Positions 1-11,600 of a DNA stretch of 64,000 nucleotides are shown piece by piece. The notes under the pieces are model-generated. The model was not told the origin of the DNA. It made no database searches and saw nothing but the letters and a program-made list of their open reading frames with translations. Both the position numbers and the translations under genes were made by a program. The stretch's first letter is position 1, and each line of letters begins with the position of its first letter. Source of the DNA: Odontesthes bonariensis (lineage: Eukaryota; Chordata; Actinopteri; Atheriniformes; Atherinopsidae); NCBI RefSeq assembly GCF_027942865.1, contig NC_134526.1:2844470-2908469 (forward strand), written 5' to 3'.

Positions 1-467
1 GTGCCCACAACTCGTCCATCTTAACTTAACTGACTGAGGGAACTCAGGATTTAATTCTCCTTCAACTCATTTTCACTTTTGCTCCAGCTCTGCATCCACA
101 GCGTCTCCGTCTGATACCCTCTGGAACCACAGGACTCGCTGCCGGGCAGGGAAGGTGATTTGGAGAGCGCTAAAAGCTGGTCGCATGTGTATGTAAACAC
201 TGCTCCACAGGAGGCAGCGTGGAGGGCCAAGAGGACACGATAAAAGTTAAGAGGCTCCAAGGCGATGAAAGTGCAGAGTAAACAGTAAAACAACAAATAG
301 GCATTTTAAAAAGACACTAAAGTGCATGAAGAACACCTGGAAGTAACAAAAACTCTGCTGCAACAGGCTGCCGCTCTGAAGGTGCCATCTTCATCATTAA
401 GAACGGATGATCAGCTGTGTCAGAGGCAGCAGGGAGATCCAACAGCATTAAAACTGAAGTTTGCTGT
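1..467. other. No recognised gene
   Basis: I see no conserved coding region, RNA gene or clear transposon terminus here. The short open frames have no recognisable protein similarity. It lies just upstream of the duplicated leader region of the NLR gene and may be distal 5' flank. Confidence 0.4.
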
Positions 468-785
468 TAATCACACTTAGAATAATTCAGTGCTTTGAGT
501 TGAGCGCTTTCTGTTCAGTGGTTGACTCTAAACCTGATTAGATAGTAAATGTTTAGTATGTGCAGATGTTGTACTGTTTGTGTAGAACACTGTTGGTTTC
601 CATGTGGTTATCAACAGTCATTATTAGATTATTTTAATAACTACACTGAAGTATTTAAGTGTTAAAAAAACACAGAAGAGTTTTTGTTTGTTCACTCTGA
701 GCATCATGAGAAGGGTTAATCTCTTCAGATGTCAGCATCTGACTTTAACTGAGTCTGAGCGGTCCGACGACATATTTTCACAGAT

Positions 786-976
786 ATGTTCAGATCAGAG
801 TTTGTTGTTCAGGAACTTGGAGGTGTGTTTAACATGAACTCCACTGGTCAGACAGGTTCTATCTGTCCCGCCTCCATCACAGGTGGACTCGGCTCTGACT
901 GGTTCCAGGAAGCAGCTCACCTGTGTCTCAGTCTGTCGAGTGGAGAGTCTACTTCTTCTTCAGCTCTGAACAATCT
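786..976 (+). other. Candidate noncoding leader exon of the NLR gene, copy 1
   Basis: A block conserved with 3462-3649 ends at CAATCT followed by a consensus donor GTAAGT (977-982). An acceptor TTTCCTCTGCAG ending at 5560 lies upstream of the NLR start codon, so this block could be an alternative 5' UTR exon spliced to 5561. The 5' limit is unknown because no promoter can be assigned from sequence alone. The short open frame inside it has no known similarity. Confidence 0.4.
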
Positions 977-1249
977 GTAAGTTCAAATTTTCCTGTTTGT
1001 TTCTGCTCTGTGATGTTGGAGAACATGTTCACTTCTTATTTCAGAACAGAGTTTGATCAGTTTGAGTTTGAAGACAAATCAACATGATTATCAGATTATT
1101 TTTTTATTTTATGTTTTTTAATTTAAAAAAATATATATTTTATCAGATAATCAGATTATTGATAAACTGGAATCAATCTACATGATTATCAGATTATATG
1201 TTTATGTTTCATGTTTTTATTTAATTTAAGTTAAAATATATTTATCACA

Positions 1250-2130
1250 TTCATGACCAGAAAAACAGCCGTAAAATCTGAAACACCCCTGAGGTGGATC
1301 GTACTATTTTCTAACAGGTTTGGTGATTATTATCTGAAAGGAGAAACAGTTGTGTCATTTATAGACACGTAAGGCGGCCATTTTATAGTCATGTTGTAAT
1401 GGGAGCAGACATAACAAAGTGGCTGTCATAAAGCTGTCATAACAGGTCGGCCATCTTGGCTGTGCCCTTATAAGGAGGGTCAGCTGTGTCATTAGTTGCT
1501 AGGAGACAGCTGTGTGTATAAGAGCAGAGGAGCTCTGACTGACAGAGAGACCTTGGTGCTCAATACTGACATGTTTGCCCCGAACGGTAATTTTTTAATG
1601 GCAGTTTTAAAAAACAGCCTTCACACTGATTTGATAAGGAGATGAGGCGACCTGGTTATAATGGCCGTCAATGGCAGCCCGAGTGGTCGCTCTCTGCGCT
1701 CAGAGGGGATTTTAGAGAAAACCGTGAGGCCAAGCACAATGAGGGAGACTTTGGGTGAAAGAGGACGAAAATATCTACATTTTTAAGTAAATTTTGTCTG
1801 GGTGCATCAGACACTTTGGATGTGAGAGAAGTTTGTTTGAGTGATTTTGGTATTAATTTGGAGCTGGTCAAGATAGAGTGTGAGACCCCAGGACAGCAGA
1901 GTGAGAGGAGTCCTGATTTTTCCTAAAACTTAAACTGCTGTTGTGTCAAAGCTGTACAATATATCAGCAAACCCTTTAGTTCAGTTAAAGTTGAGTCTTT
2001 CCTGCCCCGTTTAAACTTTGAATGATGTCTCTGTGATGAAGTATGGCTGAGTTATGAGGCCTCCAAATGGGGCTATTTTTGTCCCATCATACATGAATTT
2101 TAATGCATTTCCAAAGGGCCAAAATTCCCA
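1250..2130 (+). repeat. Unclassified dispersed repeat, member 1
   Basis: This member shares blocks with 3896-4885, about 12410-13145 and about 16140-17830. Shared blocks include a 'gccatcttggctgtgccctt' segment, a block ending in 'atggcagttttaaaa', and a block with 'gtgactttgggtgaaagagg' and 'cctgtcacat' variants. No terminal inverted repeat, target duplication or transposase was recognised, so the class is left open. Confidence 0.6.
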
Positions 2131-3461
2131 AGTTTTGATTTTGATTTAATTTCAGCTCCTTTTTCTCAGTATTTAGACTTTTGATCAGCTTTATTAAAAG
2201 CCTCACACAGCTCAGATCTAACATCTGTCCCTGTTTGTATTTGCTGTTAAAAAGTCCTCTGAAGTTTGCTGTTAATCACAGTTAGAATAATTCAGTGCTT
2301 TGAGTTGAGCTCTTTCTTTTCAGTGGTTGACTCTAATCCTGATTGGATAGTAAATGTTTAGTATGTGCAGATGTTGTACTGTTTGTGTAGAACACTGTTG
2401 GTTTCCATGTGGTTATCAACAGTCATTATTACAATTTTAATAACTACACTGAAGTATTTAAGGATTAAAAAAAACACATCAGAGTGTTTGTTTGTTCACT
2501 CTGAGCATCATGAGAAGGGTTAATGTCTTCAGATGTCAGCATCTGACTTTAACCGAGTCTGAGTGGTCCGACGACATATTTTCACATTGAAGAGCTGAAG
2601 GTGTGGCTGTCTTACAGATCTCATAGTTGGATAAACAATGTTTAGACTTTACTAAATCATCCTGTAACTTCAGTTATTCTGTAACTGCCCTCTATTTACT
2701 GTTAAATAAAACTAGCTGCTGAATTCAAGCTCAAACTAACCTATGAGGCAGATTAGCTTGAAAGCTCTCATCATTGCATCATGTAATGATGTGATGTGTG
2801 CTAATCAGATCAACTCCCAGCTGTAACACTAACTGATGAAAATAAATCAGCCTGCTTTCTTTTTGGCCTTGTCTCACATTGAAACAGAACTTGACTCTGT
2901 TAGTTTCCTCATCTGTTTTACTCTTATTTTCTAATGAACATACAAGATATTTTCCTTTAAATGTTGAAGGTTCAGAGCTGCCTGTGAAATATCTGAACAA
3001 AGAAAAGGAAACCAGCAGACACTGAAAAGTCATGGAAAGATCTGATCCAGTTTGTAGGAGATAAATCAACTGCAGTTCACTGTAAATCTGAAACACTGTG
3101 GTATCCATGTCTCCTCCCATCATCCCCATCACAGCACCACTGTTGGAGCTGATACAGATACACAGGAGAGAGGACTTTTAACAGTTTATTAGTATCAGTT
3201 TTACACTCAGACAGCTGGATCCAGGATGACTCTGATTGGTGTGCAGACCAGAGAGATGTCACCTTGATGTGTTCACAGTTGGTCACATGATGACAGATGT
3301 TTTTAGTCTACCTGCACACTTCTGGTGCATCTGTAGCAGTACTAAAGCTACAGAGCTCCTGCACAGAACAAATCCCAGTTTAAACCGTGGTTTTAATGTT
3401 TCTGATGGCGATTCTGGAGAATCTCAGAGAACATTCAGAGAGAACGGCTGAATAAATATCT

Positions 3462-3649
3462 TCAGATCAGAGTTTGTTGTTCAGGAACTTGGAGGCGTGT
3501 TTTAACATGAACTCCACTGGTCAGACAGGTTCTATCTGTCCCGCCTACATCACAGGTGGACTCGGCTCTGACTGGTTCCAGAAAGCAGCTCACCTGTGTC
3601 TCAGTCTGTCGAGTGGAGAGTCTTCTTCTTCTTCAGCTCTGAACAATCT
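3462..3649 (+). other. Candidate noncoding leader exon of the NLR gene, copy 2
   Basis: This is a near-identical counterpart of 786-976. It again ends in CAATCT followed by GTAAGT (3650-3655). Conservation of the donor in both copies supports use as a 5' UTR exon spliced to the acceptor ending at 5560. It is about 1.9 kb upstream of the coding exon. Function is inferred from the splice consensus and position only. Confidence 0.45.
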
Positions 3650-3895
3650 GTAAGTTCAAACTTTCCTGTTTGTTTCTGCTCTGTGATGTTGGAGAACATG
3701 TTCACTTCTTATTTCAGAACAAACTTTGATCAGTTTGTGTTTGAAGACAAATCAAAATGATTATCAGATTATTTTTTTATTTCATGTTTCTTTTTCTTTT
3801 TATATTTTATCAGATTATTGATTTACTGCAATCAATCAACATGATGATCAGGTGATATTTTTATGTTTCATGTTTTTATTTAATTTAAGTTAAAA

Positions 3896-4885
3896 TATAT
3901 TTATCACATTCATGACCAGAAAAACACCCCTGAGGTGGATCGTACCATTTTCTAACAGGTTTGGTGATTATTATCTGAAAGGAGAGAGAGGTGTGTCATG
4001 TACGGACGTGTAAGGCTGCCATGTTATAGTCACATTGTAATGGGAGCAGATATAACACAGTGGCGGGCATAAACCTGTTATAACAGGTCAGCCATCTTGG
4101 CTGTGCCCTTATAAGGAGGATCAACTGTGTCATTAGTTGCTATGGAGACAGCTGTATGTGTAAGAGCAGAGGAGCTCCAACTGACAGAGACCTTGGTGTT
4201 AAATACTGACATGTTTACCTCGAACAAACAGTCGCCGTTCAAAAACTATAAGTCATATCTGAAAAAATTCTTCAACTGTAGCGCCAGAAGGGACGACAGA
4301 AGCCACTGGTGTATTTTTTATGCTGCTCCTATGTACAGATTTTTTTTAATGGCAGTTTTAAAAACAGCCTTCACATTTATTTGATAAGGAGATGTGACCT
4401 GGTTATAAAGGCCGTCAATGGCAGCCCGAGTGGTCGCTCTCTGCGATCAAAGGGGATTTGAGAGAAAACCGTGAGGCCAAGCACAATGAGGGTGACTTTG
4501 GGTGAAAGAGGACAAAAATACCTACATTTTGAAGTATATTTTTTCTGGGTGCAGCAGACATTTTGGACGTGAGAGAAGTTTGTTTGAGTGATTTTGGTAT
4601 TAATTTCGAGCTGGTAAAAATAGAGTGTGAGACCCCAGGACAGCAGAGTGAGAGGAGTCCTGATTTTTCCTAAAAGTTAAACTGCTGTTGTGTCAAAGCT
4701 TTACAATATATCAGCAAAGCCTTTAGTTCAGTTAAAGTTGAGTCTTTCCTGACCTGTTTAAACTATGAATGATGTCTCTATGATGAAGTATGGCTGAGTT
4801 ATGAGGCCTCCAAATAAGGCTATTTTAGTCCCATGATACATGAATTTTAATGCATTTACATAGGTCCAAAATTCCAAAATGTTCA
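3896..4885 (+). repeat. Unclassified dispersed repeat, member 2
   Basis: This is the counterpart of member 1 within duplication copy 2. It retains an extra middle block (about 4225-4330, 'gtcgccgttcaaaaactat' and following) that member 1 lacks but the members at 12.4 and 16.8 kb have. Member 1 therefore appears to have lost that block. Confidence 0.55.
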
Positions 4886-5560
4886 GTTTGTGTTTGAAGA
4901 CAAATCTACATGATGATCAGATTATTATTTGTTTTCTTCACAAACAAACTGTTTAATGTTTTTATTTCCTGGAATCAAAGTGTCGTCTCCACCTTTAAAG
5001 TCAGAAAGAGCAGCTTCCTGTCAGACCTTTCAGAATAAAATGAGCTGAATGTCAGTTATGAAGCTGTGATGCAGCAGATATTTAACTTGTTTAGTCTGAT
5101 GATGATGTTCAGTGTTTATCATGGTTCGGTCACTTTTACATTCAGTTGATTTCATTTGATATAATTTCAGCTCCTTTTTCTCAGTATTTAGACTTTTGAT
5201 CAGCTTTATTAAAAGCCTTACACAGCTAAGATCTAACATCTGTCCCTGTTTGTATTTGCTGTTAAAAAGTCCTCTGAAAACTAAACTGACAGAATCCTTC
5301 ATCATCGTCATCGGGACCATGAGGTGTGTGCTGGGCTGTAGCTCCATGCCTCCCTCTAGTGGACAGGTGGTGGAAGTACAGCAGCTGATGGCAGCTTCCT
5401 CTGCCTCAGCACTCCTGTCTGACTGCATTCAGCTGACACTGATATGAAACAGAGAATCAGAGCCAATCAGAGGAGGAGCAGCTGATCTTTTTACAGCACA
5501 GATGATGGAAAAGAGGATGTGAGTTGATGTGCAGATGAATGATGTGTGTTTCCTCTGCAG

Positions 5561-5593
5561 ATGAAGGTAGAAAGTGTGTGTGAGCTGATGTGA
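5561..5593 (+). CDS. Upstream ORF in the NLR leader (10 codons)
   Basis: ATG at 5561 immediately follows the acceptor TCCTCTGCAG and opens a 10-codon frame ending in TGA at 5591-5593, eleven bases before the main start ATG at 5604. If the exon starts at 5561 as predicted, every spliced NLR mRNA would carry this uORF, which could lower translation of the receptor. It is visible in sequence; the effect is inferred. Confidence 0.35.
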   Translation: MKVESVCELM

Positions 5594-5603
5594 GTTCAGC
5601 AGC

Positions 5604-8600
5604 ATGGATCCATCTGACAGAAAGTAAGTCTTCAGTATTCAAACCAAGCTGACAAACCATTAAGATGATCAATAGTTCTAAGTTAAAATATTTGATTTCT
5701 GCATAATTTATTAAAATTCATCATGTCCAGCTTTACATAACAGGTACAGTCAGAGTGAGTTAATTTTCTATCCAGGGGGGCTTTCAATAATCAAATACAC
5801 TGAATGATATATTTTCAGAGGTCAGAGATTCAAAGCTGAACCTGAACCTGAACCTGAACCTGAACCTGAACCTGAACCTGAACCCAGCTGTGTGTCCATG
5901 CAGAGCGATTGGTCAGCGGGTCGTGTTATTGACTTTAAATCAGATCAACGTTCCCGGCCTCAGAGGTGAGCTGTGTGTAAATGGTGTAACACTGTAAAAT
6001 GTACCAGAGTCAGTTTGAACAGTTCTTATTCCAACTTGTGTTTAATGTGAGCTCTGCTTCACATCCATTTCATGTTCACATGAAACTGTCAAAGTGGAAA
6101 GAATGGATGTTAAAATAGGTCTCTTTTAGGGAGCAAAATATTAATAATGATATTTATTATATGGGACCTTTTTCTAAAATAAATGTCATGAACAAAGTCA
6201 GCTGCTTTACAAACAGTCTAATATGAACAAAGTCAGCTGCTTTACAAACAGTCTAACATGAACAAAGTCAGCTGCTTTACTAACAGTCTAACATGAACAA
6301 AGTCAGCTGCTTTACAAACAGTCTAACATGAACAAAGTCAGCTGCTTTACAAACAGTCTAACATGAACAAAGTCAGCTGCTTTACAAACAGTCTAACATG
6401 AACAAAGTCAGCTGCTTTACAAACAGTCTAACATGAACAAAGTCAGCTGCTTTACAAACAGTCTAACATGAACAAAGTCAGCTGCTTTACAAACAGTCTA
6501 ACATGAACAAAGTCAGCTGCTTTACAAACAGTCTAACATGAACAAAGTCAGCTGCTTTACAAACAGTCTAACATGAACAAAGTCAGCTGCTTTACAAACA
6601 GTCTAACATGAACAAAGTCAGCTGCTTTACAAACAGTCTAACATGAACAAAGTCGGCTGCTTTACAAACAGTCTAACATGAACAAAGTCAGCTGCTTTAC
6701 AAACAGTCTAACATGAACAAAGTCGGCTGCTTTACAAACAGTCTAACATGAACAAAGTCAGCTGCTTTACAAACAGTCTAACATGAACAAAGTCGGCTGC
6801 TTTACAAACAGTCTAACTGAACAAAGTCAGCGGCTTTACAAACAGTCTAACATGAACAAAGTCAGCTGCTGTACAAACAGTCTAACATGAACAAAGTCAG
6901 CTACTTTACAAACAGTCTAACATGAACAAAGTCGGCTGCTTTACAAACAGTCTAACATGAACAAAGTCGGCTGCTTTACAAACAGTCTAACATGAACAAA
7001 GTCGGCTGCTTTACAAACAGTCTAACATGAACAAAGTCAGCTGCTTTACAAACAGTCTAACATGAACAAAGTCAGCTGCTTTACAAACAGTCTAACATGA
7101 ACAAAGTCAGCTGCTTTACAAACAGTCTAACATGAACAAAGTCAGCTGCTTTACAAACAGTCTAACATGAACAAAGTCAGCTGCTTTACAAACAGTCTAA
7201 CATAAACAAAGTCGGCTGCTTTACAAACAGTCTAACATGAACAAAGTCAGCTGCTTTACAAACAGTCTAACATGAACAAAGTCAGCTGCTTTACAAACAG
7301 TCTAACATGAACAAAGTCAGCGGCTTTACAAACAGCCTAACATGAACAAAGTCGGCTACTTTACAAACAGTCTAACATGAACAAAGTCAGCGGCTTTACA
7401 AACAGCCTAACATGAACAAAGTCAGCTGCTTTACAAACAGTCTAACATGAACAAAGTCAGCTGCTTTACAAACAGTCTAACATGAACAAAGTCAGCTACT
7501 TTACAAACAGTCTAACATGAACAAAGTCAGCTGCTTTACAAACAGTCTAACATGAACAAAGTCACATGGATCAATAACATGAAGCTGAACCTCAGTACAG
7601 CAGTGGGTCCTTTACGAGAGGATCAGTAAAAAGTGTTGGGGGGCGCAGACAGAGTCTTTCATCAGACTGTCAGTCAGTAGTTTTCAGTGTTCAGTGGAGG
7701 CTGCATCATGTTTCAGCTCAATTTCTTGGGACTTGGATCAGTTCTTGATGTCTCTGATGAGATTAATTAGCTGCATCATGTGTGTAATGTGATGTTTACT
7801 TTAGTCTTTCTGCTCTTTATTGAAACAAAGTGTAATTTTCAGTTGATTTATTGATATATTTGTATCATTTTATTGATGTAATTTAAAACCAAAACTGTCA
7901 CATTTTTACATTTTAATCCAAACTGAATTTTACTGAACATGTAAATTTAAATTAAATAAGTGTTTTTTTCCTGTTAGCAGCTATCAGAGACTTGAACCTG
8001 AACCTGAACCTGAACCTGAACCTGAACCTGAACCTGAACCTGAACCCAGCTGTGTGTCCATGAAGAGCGACAGGTCAACGGATCGTGTTATTGACTTTAA
8101 ATCAGACCAACGTTCACGGCCTCAGAGGTGAGCTGTGTGTAAATGGTGTAACACTGTAAAATGTACCAGAGTCAGTTTGAACAGTTCTTATTCCAACTTG
8201 TGTTTAATGTGAGCTCTGATTCACATCCATTTCATGTTCACATGTGAACCTGTCAAAGTGGAAAGAATGGATGTTAAAATAGGTCTCTTTTAGGGAGTAA
8301 AATGAACATTTAAATGCTGAAAGAAAAAAGTTCTTTACAATCTTACTCTGAGAAATATTTGCTGAACTTCTTGATGATTCTCTGATGGAGTTTGGCCCAA
8401 AGCGTTGAGCCACGACCCATCCTTGTTGGAGAGGCTGAACCTTTGGTGGATGCTGCTGTTATACCCAATCCTAACACCCTCACCTGTCAGCAGGTAACCT
8501 GCTGGTTGGAGAAGCTTCCAGAAATCTGTTCCTGTAGATTCTATAAACTTTCTGTCTTTCTGTGACTCCAGAACAACTTTTACTGAGTGTTGCTGCATCA

Positions 8601-11600
8601 GGTTCTACATTTGGTTCTGTTTTCTAAATACAAAGAAGTCGGTCAGTGAAGACTCTGAAATAATTTCTTTGGTCTCATTTCTGTTCAATAAGTTTGGAAA
8701 CCAATGAACTTTACTTTTACTTTACTTTACTTTACTTTTATTTTTCAGGACATTGCACATTAATGAACATATACATAGTGTACATACATGTAAATGTGCC
8801 AGATTTTAGCACAAATGCTAATTTCCATCCAGTTGTCCAAATAGGCAGGCTAGGTAGAGCAAAGAAATTAAAATCAAAGACAAGCATTACAAACAAAAAC
8901 ACTGTTAGTATCAAAAGAAATGGTACAAATACAAAAGCAATAAGCATGTTAATAGAAACAAAGAGACCCCAAAATAGGGCTATGTATTAGTGATGTTCGT
9001 ATGTGCGTGTGTGCGGGTTCAAACTAGTGGTGTGTACATGTTTGTTGAGCTCGAAGCCACGTTTTAATCTGGCTCTTGAAGGTGGCTAAAGAGGGACATT
9101 CCCTTATGTGCAGTGGTATTGAGTTCCATAATGCACTGCCTTTAAGAGATAGTGCATTATGGCTAAAAGCGGTTTTCCTAAAAGGAACCTCCACATCTTT
9201 GCTAGCCACTGCTCGGGTAACCCGTGTCTGACGATATTTAAAAAAATCCTGTAAACAGGGTGGCGCCAGGCCATGCAAAGTTTTATAAAATAAGCAGCTG
9301 TAAGAAAATTTACAGAAATTGTCAAAGCTCAGTAGTTTGTACTTATCTAAAATGTTACAATGGTGGTAAGAAAGAGGTTTTTTATCTAACATTTTGAGTG
9401 CTTTTTTAAATACAATCTCCACTGGCTTGAGTGTGGTAGACCCCACCATAGTCCAGCTTGTCATGCAATAACTTAGGTGAGAAAAAATCATTGCATGTAA
9501 ATATGTCAGGGCATCACTATCTGCCATAGCACCTCTAATGTGCTTAAAATTATGAAGGTGAAATTTAATTTTATTAGTTATCATTTTTATATGTTTTTTA
9601 AAAGAAAGATTGGAGTCTAGAATGACTCCTAGATATTTAAACTCCGTGACCACTTCTAGTTTTTCCGTACCTAAAGTGACACCAGGCAGAGCCAAAAGAG
9701 GGGAAGGTTGCTTGGACAGATACATGCAGACAGTTTTTTTTGCATTCAATATGAGACATGATCTGTTTAGCCATGTTTGTATATGTGTAAGAGATGTAGA
9801 AAGTACACGTGCTGCTTCTGCAGGGTCTTTGGCTTTGGTGAAAATGACTGTGTCATCAGCATAAAGCTGGACATCAACATGTGGACAATATTCAGGTAAA
9901 TCATTAATGTAAAGAGAAAATAAAAGGGGGCCCAGAATGGACCCCTGGGGGACGATTATGAACAACTTATGAAGGTGGACCTAGAGCCATCCACAGACGT
10001 ACATTGTTCTCTATTTGACAAGTATGACTGGAACCAAGTTATAGATTTAGCAGAAAAATTAAAAAGAATAAGTTTTGATAATAATACTTTATGGTTAACA
10101 GTATAAAATGGTATTTTTAAGTCCAAGAAGACAGCCCCAACACAACCATTTTTATCTAGGTGGCATTTGTTCTTTTCCATGAACATGGCCAGTGCAGTCT
10201 CAGTAGAATGGTGAGGACGAAACCCAAACTGCATTGGGTGCAGAGGTGTTCGACTATTACTGAGGTAATCAATGATTTGTTTACAGACCTAGTTTTCAAT
10301 CATTTTTTAAATGACAGGTAAAATGCTGATTGGTCTATAATTGTTCATATCAGTTTTATCGCCTGCTTCAAATACAGGGATAACAGAGGCCAATTTCCAT
10401 GCCTTAGGGACAGTGGAATTTTCTATAGATAAGTTGATGAGGTGCGTGAGTGGGGGTGCAAGCACCTCTTTGTGTAATTTTAGAAAGTTAGTATCAAGAC
10501 CATAAACATCTTTAGCTTTGGAGTTGTTCAAGGCAGTTATGATCTTGATAATATCTTTTTCTGTAATTTGTTGGATGCCTTGGCTTTATGTAATTCTAAT
10601 GTTACTTTATTTCTCAAGCATGTAAAGTTCAGTCTGTCTGTGTTAAGCCCAGACTTGACTGATTTTTTGAGTAGCTGATCCCTTTGTTTTATTAGTTTTA
10701 AACATTCTGCCAAGGAAGAGAGTTGGGATTCCTCCTTCCAGGGCGCCTCCTCCTGGAGAAAGAAAGCACAACCTCATTTACTTTCGATAGGAATAAGTCA
10801 CAGCTAGTACTCGTGTCTTTACAGGCCAAGAAGACACTCCAGTCCACATTTTTTAACGCATTATCCACGTTTTCATGTTGGTTATTGGGAATGGTCATAG
10901 TGTTAGTAGGCCTGTGTTTGTTCTGAGAAGGAAGTTTGTCTGCTCTTTTAAGCTTCCTGCAGAAGAAAATAGCGTTGTGGTCTGAGAGACCTGTTAATAA
11001 ATTATGAGTGTTTGTGATTCTTTCCGGTTTATTGGTGAACAGAAGATCAATTGTGGACTGCGTACGGCATGTGATTCTTGTGGGTTTCTTTATTAGCTGT
11101 GTGAGATTAAAATAGTCAGTTATAAGTTTAAGTTTTTTTCTGTCTTGTTTGTTCTCCCAGTTGACGTTGAAATCGCCAAAGAGGAGTATTTCACATTTAT
11201 GATTACATGCCGCAAGGAGAGCTTTCAATTGGTCATAAAATTCTGGGCCAGCTGTGGGTTTGCGATAAACACAAATAGCTGTAAGAGACATAGAGAGAGG
11301 TGAATGTCCACACCAATACATTCGAGGAAAATGCCACTGGGAAATTTAATCTCATTACATTGGAACTTGTTCTTTACATACATGAGAACTCCCCCTCCCT
11401 TCCCCTGCCCCCTATCTTTTCTGAAAGTTATGTACTCTGGTAATGATACCGCTGCTTCTGGTGAAGAGCTAGTGAGCCATGTTTCAGTTAGACCAATAAA
11501 ATCAACGTTGGAATTACATAATAAATGTTAAATCTGTTCGAGTTTTGGGACCAGGCTGCGAACATTTAAATAACCCCCAAACAATCCCCCCCTTTTAAAA

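Larger units (their letters stand above)
468..2262 (+). repeat. Tandem segmental duplication, copy 1 (NLR 5' region)
   Basis: This stretch recurs, in the same order and orientation, in the next 3 kb. Positions 468-778 match 2266-2587, 786-1080 match about 3462-3740, 1250-2130 match about 3896-4885, and 2150-2262 match 5167-5278. The copies differ by scattered substitutions and by two segments present only in copy 2. The block includes a candidate NLR leader exon and one member of a dispersed repeat. Tandem duplication of 5' regions fits the expansion mode of fish NLR clusters (inference). Confidence 0.8.
2259..5278 (+). repeat. Tandem segmental duplication, copy 2 (NLR 5' region)
   Basis: Second copy of the block at 468-2262, longer because it carries two extra segments, about 2590-3460 and 4890-5165. 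It ends with the same 'tgttaaaaagtcctctga' sequence that ends copy 1. The NLR coding start follows about 330 bases downstream, so this copy is the more likely proximal leader and promoter region (inference). Confidence 0.75.

Noticed and set aside
6187-7563. Regular 35-bp repeats that could suggest a CRISPR array
   Set aside because: There are no variable spacers; units are head to tail, and the host is a vertebrate genome.
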